Shown here piece after piece: positions 34,801 through 43,023 of a DNA stretch of 64,000 bases. The DNA is from Comamonadaceae bacterium (GTDB lineage Bacteria; Pseudomonadota; Gammaproteobacteria; Burkholderiales; Burkholderiaceae_C), in assembly GCA_947447985.1 (NCBI GenBank), contig CANFLX010000005.1:46820-110819 (forward strand), in the 5' to 3' direction. Each line of letters starts with the position of its first letter. Positions within the stretch are counted from its first letter, which is position 1. The translations under genes were made by a program, and so were the position numbers. A model generated the notes under the pieces. It did no database searches and was not told where the DNA came from. It saw only the letters and a list, made by a program, of their open reading frames with translations.

Positions 34801-36799
34801 GTATGCGTTTTAACGTCGGGCTGAAATCCGTCGCAGCGGTGCTTATCTCCCCAATGAACTTATTGACATTTTTGAGATTTTCTCCCTCGCCGACGCGATC
34901 GGTCATATCGCTCACATCCAGAGCGACACCCTGCGCATTTTGGAGCGCGGAGCCTAAAGCGCCACCATTTCCTGCCCCGATGCTGAAGCTTGCACCGGGA
35001 AGCTGGTCGGAATCGCTTGAGGTGTAAGGACTCGACACTACTAACATATTGGGCTTTGCGCACCATTGCGTCTGGTCAGAGTAGGGGTCGCTCCAGACAG
35101 GGTGGCTTAGGCCCACTGCTGTATCTTCTGTGAAATCACTGTTGGCATCGCCTGCAAATGCGCTGCTGGGCGTAAGCCCTTTGAAATACCTCAGACCTTC
35201 GTACATCATTTCTGCGATAGGGTTTCCCCAGTCCGCATACATTCCCTCTGGGCCATCACCTTTTGTTGACGTTGAATACAAATTTTTGTAAACAAAATTG
35301 TTCGCCCACAGTCCGTCGCCATAATCGGGAAGCACGTGTCCAGACGTAGGATTATTAAAATTGCGAATTCGAATATTATCAATCTGCCTGATGATTGAAT
35401 TAGGAAAAGGGTTATTATTTCCATTGACAGGCACTTTGTAAGCAAACTGCCCGGTTTCCGGAATAATCTCGTCGCCGAATGAACCTATATTTTTTCTGAT
35501 CCGCCCTCCCGATAAATTCTTGTCATAACTACCGGTTAATAATCCAAATCTCATGCTTCCATTTTCGCCATAGTCGTGCAGGACACCTACCGGTTTTATA
35601 TTATTGCTGTTCGAACCATATTTCTTGCATCCTCGAATATAGTCGCCAACACAAACCTCGACCTGAACCGTGAAGTCGGTTGGATAATCAGGTTGGGGGT
35701 TCACATAAGTGGAAAGAGAGCCATAAAGATTTCCATACCCCTCATAATTACCCCGGTTGGGATAGATGAAAGCCCGTGGATTCCATCCGATGGGGTAAGG
35801 GTGGTAATCCAACACCGGCTGCGATGAAGCCGCCCATCTCCAGACTCGGGATCCGGCATTCACCACGACCCGCATCACCGGGGGATAATCACTACAATTA
35901 GAAAGTGAAGCGCAATTTATTCCAACGTCCGGAGCATTTAACACCCACTGCGTTGGATGACCAGCAACGAAATCATCCTGACCGGTGATTTGTCTTCCGC
36001 CTGGGTAGGTTATCGTTTTGATTCCATTCGAGTTGGAAACATAGGGCTTTGTCAGCGATACATCTCGAATGACGGTCGTGGTTAAATTGCCAAAAAAGTG
36101 TTGTAACTGCACCGGTGAGGATGTTGGCATCGAGTACGGTGTGTATTGGGTAATATCGTATCCATTGATTGCAATATTGGTATACGATTTGGCCCAAGTG
36201 TGCCCATCTTGCGGTATGTATGACCGTCGCAACAAAGTATTTGGACCGGGGGTGGTGCCATCCTTATCTATGACTCGGTACCCGCCGTACAGCGCCACGC
36301 GCAGAGCGTCGATCCGGCTGGTGGTGACGTAATTCAACCAATTTCCACTCCATTTCACCAGCGGGTCGCCACTGTTGTTGCAGCCACCGGGGTACTGCAT
36401 TGCCCCGAGGTCATTGGCCAATCCGCCCGGGGAGAAGTAGCTGTCTTTGCCATTGAGTGTGCTGTCTTTCACACCATTGTATTTATAACAATAAGCCGAA
36501 TTAAAGAGCCCGATATATTCAAACGTGGGCTTGAAATTAAAAACAATGGCGCCCGAACCATCCAAATCCGTCAAGTCGTTGTAGGCACCGAAAAACAAGC
36601 TGTGGTCCCGGGCCATGGTGAGCAATACCAGGGGTGTCGCGCCCTGGCTCACATGAACGGGTGGCGTTGTTTCAGGACTGGACCCAAGCACACTGCTCTG
36701 CGCCAAAGCGTTTGACGCGATATTCAAAAAGGCGGCTGCGATAAAGAGCTTGAGCCCGGCTAGCGAACGAATCACTGTAAAACAGCGGCATTTAGGCAT
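31826..36799 (-). CDS. pilY1: Type IV pilus tip-associated protein PilY1 (PilC-type beta-propeller), 1657 aa
   Basis: Signal peptide, N-terminal TPLVLLTMARDHSLFFGAYNDLTDLDGSG and VKWSGNWLNYVTTSRIDALRVALYGG, C-terminal propeller PLYSPDTRMVYLGANDGMVHAFDATDLTERFAFIPTSVL. Follows pilV-W-X. Confidence 0.93.
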   Translation of the reverse strand: MPKCRCFTVIRSLAGLKLFIAAAFLNIASNALAQSSVLGSSPETTPPVHVSQGATPLVLLTMARDHSLFFGAYNDLTDLDGSGAIVFNFKPTFEYIGLFNSAYCYKYNGVKDSTLNGKDSYFSPGGLANDLGAMQYPGGCNNSGDPLVKWSGNWLNYVTTSRIDALRVALYGGYRVIDKDGTTPGPNTLLRRSYIPQDGHTWAKSYTNIAINGYDITQYTPYSMPTSSPVQLQHFFGNLTTTVIRDVSLTKPYVSNSNGIKTITYPGGRQITGQDDFVAGHPTQWVLNAPDVGINCASLSNCSDYPPVMRVVVNAGSRVWRWAASSQPVLDYHPYPIGWNPRAFIYPNRGNYEGYGNLYGSLSTYVNPQPDYPTDFTVQVEVCVGDYIRGCKKYGSNSNNIKPVGVLHDYGENGSMRFGLLTGSYDKNLSGGRIRKNIGSFGDEIIPETGQFAYKVPVNGNNNPFPNSIIRQIDNIRIRNFNNPTSGHVLPDYGDGLWANNFVYKNLYSTSTKGDGPEGMYADWGNPIAEMMYEGLRYFKGLTPSSAFAGDANSDFTEDTAVGLSHPVWSDPYSDQTQWCAKPNMLVVSSPYTSSDSDQLPGASFSIGAGNGGALGSALQNAQGVALDVSDMTDRVGEGENLKNVNKFIGEISTAATDFSPTLKRIPTLSKVRGLAPNYPESEGGFYAAGVAYYGKSNPLRSVNGKNIPVTDTYVMMLPSPDATIQVPFPDGRKMTIQPFAKSIDMTDVDNIKAAKGQYQASNQIVGIYVTEAITTPGAYSLKFYVNFEAQSSGGDFEMDAVGYYEISAGSDSVSVMVTDSANDAQGRYIGQNLGYIINGTDGHDGIYLVVQDRYIDPAKDNTKKNVSYFLNVPSPEGFTKYWAGACDPDIPGNHASEDRCKVLPNKDGGAKGASSTMVFGVAAAGSPSPTLQHPLWYAARWGGYIGTVPPTAPLPDGQDPENFTQVANPAKLKDAFYKMFQNVLDTSATQGSVVSNSQQQTSSSQLYTSSFNPATLYGELTATPFTVTQASPSDVVTYGAEKTASAKMPSAANRKIYFRDSTQSPRSGDLKEFIFANVNGPTGYPGALANQDMVDYLRGDRYKEMQYNGLYRNRQTVLGTTVNSTPLYSPDTRMVYLGANDGMVHAFDATDLTERFAFIPTSVLTTRASPVDAAKPSLSAWGSLTTKIAAHRFFVDGNLAITDVNTPDPGDASGYNYLVGFLGRGGKGLFGLPVKPYDASTVGVKTNGGVWEMDATNDPHMGYLLGKPIMGRLSDGTNVVIFGNGYNSARQQAVLYVVRARDGVLMAKYITCAGDTAEDNCVSPYRETGKPNGMATPGVMLRAGYIYFAYAGDYLGNVWRFDLRALSSALPLPQIYYPDNIYPPRIKKAFTARSSAGAVQHIVAPIISEHSYDSTDPFTNFKQYVWFGTGSDLTTADLSNTTVTQSMYGLMIEETTPPDRSTNLVRRDVLGSGTYTGYKSAGGTLPVRAFSSPAGGTEMQDKKGWYMDWATPAGGGIAPVEQVFTAAAFRSSTTPAIVVSSAISTSNSCVSTGAGYLNAMDAYSGGSLPSSYFDINRNGMRDETFTDAGGVQRQVSSIDFGIGAIGGVGFSGANVIAQGAGANAGTTRDNLADVGILITPKVSRRTSWREITGAER

Positions 36800-36821
36800 A
36801 GTGGAACAAGCTCCTTCGATT

Positions 36822-37475
36822 CTAGATTCGGTTCTGCGCTAAATATTCGCTTTGTATTTGCACTACGGCGCGATTGGCGTTTTGATTTGTACGAACGGTG
36901 ATTCGATACAGTGAGCAGGTGTACGGATCGTTGGGGTTTTTGCTGCACGGGTAGGTTTTGCCAAGAAACTCAATCAAATACTGCTGCTGCAGGCCCGCCG
37001 AAAGCAGCGAATCCGAGGAAGGCGAGGCGCTGCTGGCAGTGGCTGGCACCGTTGAAGTCACCGTCGCCCAACGGGTAAATGTGGGATCTGCCCAACGGGG
37101 TGTGCATTGGGTGATCGGCTGCGAACACAATCCGTCGACCGCAGAACTGCAGGGCGATACATCACTGCCGCTCGCACTGCAAGACGTGTTGCGGTAATTG
37201 CCATTCAGGCTACCCCAGCCCGCGGTTGGAAAGTCAGGGTTTTGCGGCAGTGCTTGCGACTGCGCGAATGCGACACCTTCGGCAATCCGCATGGTTCTTT
37301 CGGCAGATTGCAAGGCAAGGTTGCGGTCAAACTGGTTAGAAGCCATGCGCTCTTGCAGTACCAAAGTACGGACTGCCGCAATGCCCAAGAGGGTCACCAA
37401 GACCGTCATGATCAGCACTGCGATCAAGGCAATTCCGCCCTGCTGGCGCGGTGATGCCGGGCGGGATGTGCTCAT
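36822..37475 (-). CDS. pilX: Type IV minor pilin / pilus assembly protein PilX
   Basis: RQQGGIALIAVLIMTVLVTLLGIAAVRTLVLQERMASNQFDRNLALQSAERTMRIAEG. Start trimmed to MSTSRPAS. Confidence 0.88.
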   Translation of the reverse strand: MSTSRPASPRQQGGIALIAVLIMTVLVTLLGIAAVRTLVLQERMASNQFDRNLALQSAERTMRIAEGVAFAQSQALPQNPDFPTAGWGSLNGNYRNTSCSASGSDVSPCSSAVDGLCSQPITQCTPRWADPTFTRWATVTSTVPATASSASPSSDSLLSAGLQQQYLIEFLGKTYPCSKNPNDPYTCSLYRITVRTNQNANRAVVQIQSEYLAQNRI

Positions 37476-38518
37476 GGCTGCAATCGATTGCGAATACCAA
37501 TCGTCAATGGCAGTTGGTAGCTGAATACGCTGGGTGCGCTTCCCGCGGGATTGATTTTGTCTAAGCTGGTCAGCGTCAGCGTAGGCTGCACCGCAATCAC
37601 ATTTGCCCAATTCAGCACGGACGAAGCCGTCTGGTATGCGGCGGCCGGGTCTGGCGTGCCCGTGGTGTCGCCCACCAGATACTTGACCTGGAAATTACTG
37701 ACGCCTGTCACTATTTCGGCGTTGTCATTGCTATCAAACGTCCCATCTTCCTTGAGCGTGATTCGCCGCAGTGCATTGGCGGAGAGAAGCTCACTGCTGC
37801 CCCCCACGTACCAGAGGTGGGTACTTAGAGGGCTGATAAATCCGCCAGTTGTAAACGACGTCGTTACCCTGGAGAAGTACAAGGCGAGTGCAGCCCCCCC
37901 GGTGTAGGTCAGGGTGTAGGGCGGCGTTGAGCTTACGCTGGCCACCTTAAAAGTGAAAAGCAGGCGTCCGTCACAGGCAACCAGCACATCTCCGACCTTA
38001 TATTCAGGCGCTGTGGCCGTGATAAAGGTTCCGGTATTTCCAGCGGTATGGCTGGTGACACGGACCGGCGTGCTGCCGCTGGTCGCACTCCAGATCAGCA
38101 GAGAGTCGGTGGCAGGGCTCGTCACACGCGCTGTTTTGTCGGTGGGGCTTGCCACAGACACAGCCAAGGTGTCCTGAGTGCCCATGGGATTGCCAAGGAG
38201 GCCGTTGTCCCACGCCGCCCAGTTGGGCGAGGTGGAGGTGGATACCAGATTAGAGGTGGACATGGCACCGCCACAGGGCGAGTTGCCCGCCTCACGAATA
38301 TCGCGGGCCAGCAACTCGGCAGCAAAGCGTGCGTTTTCCTCGACCCTCGCAACATTTTCGACCGTGGCAAAAGTGCTTCGATTTGCCAGGTAAATAGAGG
38401 CTGCGCCACCCACCACAAATAGCCCCATGGTGAGTGCCACCATCAGCTCCACCAAAGAAACGCCCGACTGCGCGCGGGCTAAGCCGACACCACGCCCGTG
38501 GGAGACCAGCGGCCTCAT
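37472..38518 (-). CDS. pilW: Type IV minor pilin PilW
   Basis: Class III signal SG/VSLVELMVALTMGLFVVGGAASIYLANRSTFATVENVARVEENARFAAELLARDIREAGN. Confidence 0.9.
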   Translation of the reverse strand: MRPLVSHGRGVGLARAQSGVSLVELMVALTMGLFVVGGAASIYLANRSTFATVENVARVEENARFAAELLARDIREAGNSPCGGAMSTSNLVSTSTSPNWAAWDNGLLGNPMGTQDTLAVSVASPTDKTARVTSPATDSLLIWSATSGSTPVRVTSHTAGNTGTFITATAPEYKVGDVLVACDGRLLFTFKVASVSSTPPYTLTYTGGAALALYFSRVTTSFTTGGFISPLSTHLWYVGGSSELLSANALRRITLKEDGTFDSNDNAEIVTGVSNFQVKYLVGDTTGTPDPAAAYQTASSVLNWANVIAVQPTLTLTSLDKINPAGSAPSVFSYQLPLTIGIRNRLQP

Positions 38519-39006
38519 AGACGCCCCACCAGCTGAACACTTTGCTTGATCTGACCGCCCAGTGCCCGGCTATCGTCCCAAAAAATGTTGACCGTACAGC
38601 TGCCCGGAGCGCCACTCTTGACGTCTGCGCAGGTGATGTCGGCACAGGTGGACTCCGCGCTGCCCAATGCCGCCTGGACCGAGAGAAACCAGGCGTTTAA
38701 GTCGTTTTGCACCAGGGATCCGTTGGTCACCGGTGCAGAGCAACGGTTTGCCATGTTGTAGGGATAGGGTGGGTTGATGGCCGCCGATTTGTTCGCGCGC
38801 ATCGATTCGATGATGTTGGCCGCCAAAATCGACGCCGCTGATCGCTGCAAACTGCTCTGCGTTGCCTTGACCGCTCGGACTTGCAAAGCGGAATAGCCGA
38901 TGAGGCCAATCGAGAGCAAGAGCACAGCCACCAAGACCTCGATCAAAGCGACCCCATTTTGCGTTGCATCGGACGCTTGCCGAACCAGCATACAACTCCT
39001 TCGCAA
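38515..39006 (-). CDS. pilV: Type IV minor pilin PilV (start could be internal MLVRQ)
   Basis: NG/VALIEVLVAVLLLSIGLIGYSALQVRAVKATQSSLQRSAASILAANIIESMRANKSA. Confidence 0.9.
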   Translation of the reverse strand: MRRSCMLVRQASDATQNGVALIEVLVAVLLLSIGLIGYSALQVRAVKATQSSLQRSAASILAANIIESMRANKSAAINPPYPYNMANRCSAPVTNGSLVQNDLNAWFLSVQAALGSAESTCADITCADVKSGAPGSCTVNIFWDDSRALGGQIKQSVQLVGRL

Positions 39007-39018
39007 AGCTTGGTTAAT

Positions 39019-39058
39019 CTAACAAATTCTTTCATTTATTGTTAGAGTTATTATAACT
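39019..39058 (-). promoter_or_regulatory. AT-rich promoter region of the minor-pilin operon with two inverted repeats and TATAAT
   Basis: CTAACAA(N13)TTGTTAG at 39019-39045, AGTTAT-T-ATAACT at 39046-39058, TATAAT on the minus strand at 39050-39055. Confidence 0.5.
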
Positions 39059-39202
39059 AAAAAAGCCGAAAGTGTTTGCAATCATGGAGACCATAGCCAA
39101 AATGACAGCCCGATGGGCCCGACTTTTGGGCCAGGGCGTCGCGGCGTCTGTGGCCCAGACAACGTGGTAGAAAATGGCCTGCATTCACTTTTCTCCACGC
39201 CC

Positions 39203-40489
39203 ATGACGCTGCTGCTCACCCTGGTCTTCGTTATTGCCTACCTCGCCATTGCGTTGGAAGGCCCCCTCCATATCAACAAATCCGCGACCGCGTTGCTGGG
39301 CGCCGGGCTGCTGTGGACCGCCTACGCGCTCATGACCGGAGATGCCCGCCAGGTGAATGCTCAGTTGAGCGAGTCGCTCGTAGGCACCGCACAAATCGTT
39401 TTTTTCCTCATCGCGGCGATGACGATCGTTGAAGTGATTGATGCGCACGACGGTTTTGAGGTGCTCACCACCGCCATTCAAACCCGCAAGTTATCGACCC
39501 TGATGTGGCTGGTAGGCCTGTTTACTTTTTTCCTCAGCGCGATCCTGGACAACCTCACCACCACCATCGTGATGGTGTCGCTGATGCGGCGCTTGCTGGC
39601 CGAGCGCCAGGACCGCATCACCTTTGCCGGATTGATTGTGATTGCCGCCAACGCGGGAGGCGCCTGGACGCCCATTGGCGACGTCACCACCACCATGCTG
39701 TGGATCGGCGGGCAAGTTACCACACTGGCCATCATGAAAGGCGTGTTTCTTGCCTCCATCGTCAACCTGCTGGTCCCGCTGGCGGCGGCTGCCTGGATGG
39801 TTGGCGGCCGACCCGTGCAGGCCCCGCCCAAGGCCGACACCGGCAATGCCCTCCCCACCACACAGATGGAGCGCACCGTTGTGCTGCTGGTGGGGCTGGC
39901 CACCTTGGTGCTGGTTCCTGTCTTCAAAGCCCTCACCCACCTCCCGCCATTTTTGGGCATTTTGCTGGGCTTGGGCCTGCTGTGGATCGTGGCCGACCTG
40001 ATGCACCGGCATAAGGACGATGCCCAAAAGCAACACCTGACCTTGGTCAGCGCACTCGCGCGCATCGACATGGGCTCCATCGTGTTCTTTATCGGCATCT
40101 TGCTGGCCGTGGCGGTTCTGGAGCACAGCCATGTGCTGGCCGCGCTGGCGCACTGGCTGGACACAAGCGTGGGGCGCCTGGACTTGATTGTGCTGGTGAT
40201 CGGTCTGGCCAGCGCCGTGGTGGACAACGTGCCGCTGGTCGCTGCGTCCATGGGCATGTACGACCTAGCGACCTATCCGTCTGACCACTTTTTGTGGGAA
40301 TTCATGGCTTATTGCGCTGGCACAGGCGGCTCGATATTGATCATCGGCTCGGCAGCAGGCGTTGCCGCCATGGGCTTGGAGCGCATCGACTTTATGGTTT
40401 ATCTGCGTAAAACCAGTGCGCTCGCCTTGGCGGGCTACCTGGCCGGCGCCATGGTCTACCTTGTCCAATACCAGTGGCTGCACGGGTGA
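39203..40489 (+). CDS. nhaD: NhaD-type Na+/H+ antiporter / ArsB-NhaD family permease
   Basis: ALEGPLHINKSATALLGAGLLW, FFLSAILDNLTTTIVMVSLMRRL, NAGGAWTPIGDVTTTMLWIGGQ, VVDNVPLVAASMGMY. Confidence 0.9.
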   Translation: MTLLLTLVFVIAYLAIALEGPLHINKSATALLGAGLLWTAYALMTGDARQVNAQLSESLVGTAQIVFFLIAAMTIVEVIDAHDGFEVLTTAIQTRKLSTLMWLVGLFTFFLSAILDNLTTTIVMVSLMRRLLAERQDRITFAGLIVIAANAGGAWTPIGDVTTTMLWIGGQVTTLAIMKGVFLASIVNLLVPLAAAAWMVGGRPVQAPPKADTGNALPTTQMERTVVLLVGLATLVLVPVFKALTHLPPFLGILLGLGLLWIVADLMHRHKDDAQKQHLTLVSALARIDMGSIVFFIGILLAVAVLEHSHVLAALAHWLDTSVGRLDLIVLVIGLASAVVDNVPLVAASMGMYDLATYPSDHFLWEFMAYCAGTGGSILIIGSAAGVAAMGLERIDFMVYLRKTSALALAGYLAGAMVYLVQYQWLHG

Positions 40490-40525
40490 CACGGGGCCCC
40501 GTGGCTTTCCCTAGGGTTGAAAGCC
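40490..40525 (+). repeat. Two consecutive hairpin-forming palindromes after nhaD
   Basis: CACGGGGCCCCGTG at 40490-40503, then GGCTTTC(N9)GAAAGCC at 40503-40525. No T tract, so not a canonical intrinsic terminator. Confidence 0.5.
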
Positions 40526-40603
40526 AAATTTCCGCGTTTTTTCGGGTTACGCTCGATGTTCCGAGAATGACCCTTTGATTTCAATTCCTAACGGGATGCC
40601 GCC

Positions 40604-41221
40604 ATGAATTTTCTGCTTTTGGTTTCTAAACGCATTGACCGCTTCAGCGAATGGATTGGCCGTTGGGTGGCTTGGCTGGTGCTGGCGGCGGTTCTGATCA
40701 GCACCGGTAACGCCATCATGCGAAAAACCTTCAATATGAGTTCCAACGCCTTCCTCGAAGTGCAGTGGTACCTGTTTGCGGCGGTGTTTTTGCTGGCCTC
40801 CGGCTACACCCTGCTGCGCCAGGAGCACGTCAAGATCGACGTGGTCTCGGGGCGCTTCTCCAAACGCACCCAAATTTGGATTGACATTGTGGGTATCTGC
40901 CTGTTTTTACTGCCCTTCACGTACATGATCACCAAACTGGCCCTGCCGCTGGTGATCAATGCCTATGAAACGCAAGAGGTATCGTCCAACGCCGGAGGGC
41001 TGATTCGCTGGCCGGTGTTTGCGCTGTTGCCGGCGGGCATGCTGCTGCTGGCCTTGCAGGCGGTGTCGGAACTCATCAAACGCATTGCGTATTTACAGGG
41101 ACGGGTGCCGGACCCGAGCAAGAAACCAGGGACCAAATCGCCAGAGCAGGAATTTGCCGAATTCTTGCTCGAAAAAGAAGTAGCCGCGCGTGAAGCCGCG
41201 CAACTGGGAGCCCAGAAATGA
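40604..41221 (+). CDS. TRAP transporter small permease (DctQ-like)
   Basis: About 4 TMs; LEVQWYLFAAVFLLASGYTLLRQEHVKIDVVSGRFSKRTQIWIDIVG. Confidence 0.9.
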   Translation: MNFLLLVSKRIDRFSEWIGRWVAWLVLAAVLISTGNAIMRKTFNMSSNAFLEVQWYLFAAVFLLASGYTLLRQEHVKIDVVSGRFSKRTQIWIDIVGICLFLLPFTYMITKLALPLVINAYETQEVSSNAGGLIRWPVFALLPAGMLLLALQAVSELIKRIAYLQGRVPDPSKKPGTKSPEQEFAEFLLEKEVAAREAAQLGAQK

Positions 41222-42954
41222 CCGAATTCCTGAGCGCCAATATGGCGCCCGTCATGTTTGCGTCGCTGATCCTGTTTTTGCTGTTTGGCTATGCGGTGGC
41301 GTTTTCATTGGCTGCCTGCGGCTTGTTTTTTGGCGTCGTCGCGATTCAACTGGGCATGATCCAGCCGACCTTTTTGCAAAGCCTGCCGCTTCGCATGTTC
41401 GGCATCATGCAAAACGACACGCTCCTGGCCATTCCGTTTTTCACGTTCATGGGACTGATTCTGGAGCGCTCCGGCATGGCCGAAGACCTGCTGGACACCA
41501 TCGGCCAACTGTTTGGGCCGATTCGCGGTGGACTGGCCTATGCGGTGATTTTTGTAGGCGCGATGCTGGCGGCAACCACCGGCGTGGTGGCGGCGTCTGT
41601 GATTTCGATGGGACTGATTTCCCTGCCCATCATGCTGCGCTATGGCTACGACCGGCGCGTAGCAGGCGGCGTGATTGCCGCCTCGGGCACTCTGGCACAA
41701 ATTATTCCCCCGTCGCTGGTGCTCATTGTCCTGGCCGACCAACTGGGCAAGAGCGTGGGCGATTTGTACAAAGGTGCGTTTGTGCCTGGATTTGTGCTCA
41801 CGGGCCTCTATGTGGGCTACATCCTGGTTTTGAGCATTGTGCGGCCGCACTGGGTGCCCGCCCTGCCCCCGGAGGCACGCACGATTCGCGAAAGCGATGG
41901 CAGCTCAGGCCTGCGCTCTCTCGCATTGTTGGTGCTCGGCTCAACCCTGTGTGCGGTGGTGTTCGCCCACCTTCGCCCGGACGCTACGCCGACCGACGAA
42001 CTCATCGTCACCTCGCTGTGTGTCGGCGTGGGTGTGGCCTTTGGCTTGGCAGTGCTTAACCGCCTGAGCGGACTGAACCTGCTCTCCAATATGGCGCAGC
42101 GGGTTACCTTTGTGATGATCCCCCCCTTGGCGCTGATCTTTCTGGTGCTGGGAACCATCTTTTTGGGCATTGCAACGCCGACCGAGGGCGGTGCCATGGG
42201 TGCCGTGGGCGCTTTGGTGATGGCGCTGGTGCGCAAGCGCATCGACCTGCCGCTGATCCGCCAGGCCATGGATTCCACGATGAAGCTTTCCTGCTTTGTG
42301 ATTTCCATTTTGCTGGGCGCGACCGTATTCAGCCTCGCGTTTCAAGGCGTTGATGGCTCCAAGTGGGTAGAGCACTTGCTCACCGGACTGCCCGGCGGAC
42401 AGCTGGGCTTTTTGATCGTCGTGAATATTTTGGTGTTTGTGCTGGCCTTTTTCCTGGACTTCTTTGAGCTGGCCTTCATCATCATTCCATTGATCGGTCC
42501 GGTCGCAGAAAAACTGGGCATCGACTTGGTTTGGTTTGGCGTGCTGTTGGCCGTGAACATGCAAACCTCGTTCATGCATCCGCCGTTTGGTTTTGCCCTG
42601 TTCTACCTGCGCAGCGTGGCGCCGCACGAAGACTACGTCGACAAAGTGACCCAAAAGCCGATCAAGAAAATCACCATAGAGCAAATTTACTGGGGTGCGG
42701 TGCCCTTCGTGGTCATCCAGGTGCTGATGGTGGCCATGATCATCGCCTTCCCTTCTCTGGTGTCGAGCGGTATTGGCAAGGAGGCCACGATTGACGCGGA
42801 AAAGGTGTTCGAGCAAATGCAAACCGATGCCCAACAGCGTTCCGACGACAAGGCCGCCGCACAGGCGTCTTCGCCGGGTGCCACGGAGGAAAAAGAAGAC
42901 CCCATGAAACGCTTGATGGAGTCGATGAAAGACGACCAGGCCAAAAAGCCCTGA
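41218..42954 (+). CDS. TRAP transporter large permease (DctM-like)
   Basis: RSGMAEDLLDTIGQLFGPIRGGLAYAVIFVGAMLAATTGVVAASVISMGLISLPIMLRYGYDRRVAGGVIAASGTLAQIIPPSLVLIVLADQLG. Confidence 0.93.
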   Translation: MTEFLSANMAPVMFASLILFLLFGYAVAFSLAACGLFFGVVAIQLGMIQPTFLQSLPLRMFGIMQNDTLLAIPFFTFMGLILERSGMAEDLLDTIGQLFGPIRGGLAYAVIFVGAMLAATTGVVAASVISMGLISLPIMLRYGYDRRVAGGVIAASGTLAQIIPPSLVLIVLADQLGKSVGDLYKGAFVPGFVLTGLYVGYILVLSIVRPHWVPALPPEARTIRESDGSSGLRSLALLVLGSTLCAVVFAHLRPDATPTDELIVTSLCVGVGVAFGLAVLNRLSGLNLLSNMAQRVTFVMIPPLALIFLVLGTIFLGIATPTEGGAMGAVGALVMALVRKRIDLPLIRQAMDSTMKLSCFVISILLGATVFSLAFQGVDGSKWVEHLLTGLPGGQLGFLIVVNILVFVLAFFLDFFELAFIIIPLIGPVAEKLGIDLVWFGVLLAVNMQTSFMHPPFGFALFYLRSVAPHEDYVDKVTQKPIKKITIEQIYWGAVPFVVIQVLMVAMIIAFPSLVSSGIGKEATIDAEKVFEQMQTDAQQRSDDKAAAQASSPGATEEKEDPMKRLMESMKDDQAKKP

Positions 42955-42978
42955 CTACGTCGATTTCTGTTCAGTCAT

Positions 42979-43008
42979 AAAAAAACCCCGCTAAAGCGGG
43001 GTTTTTTA
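42979..43008. terminator. Bidirectional intrinsic terminator between convergent TRAP genes
   Basis: AAAAAACCCCGC-TAAA-GCGGGGTTTTTT: perfect inverted repeat with A/T tracts on both sides. Confidence 0.9.
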
Positions 43009-43023
43009 CAGTCGCACAGCCTG

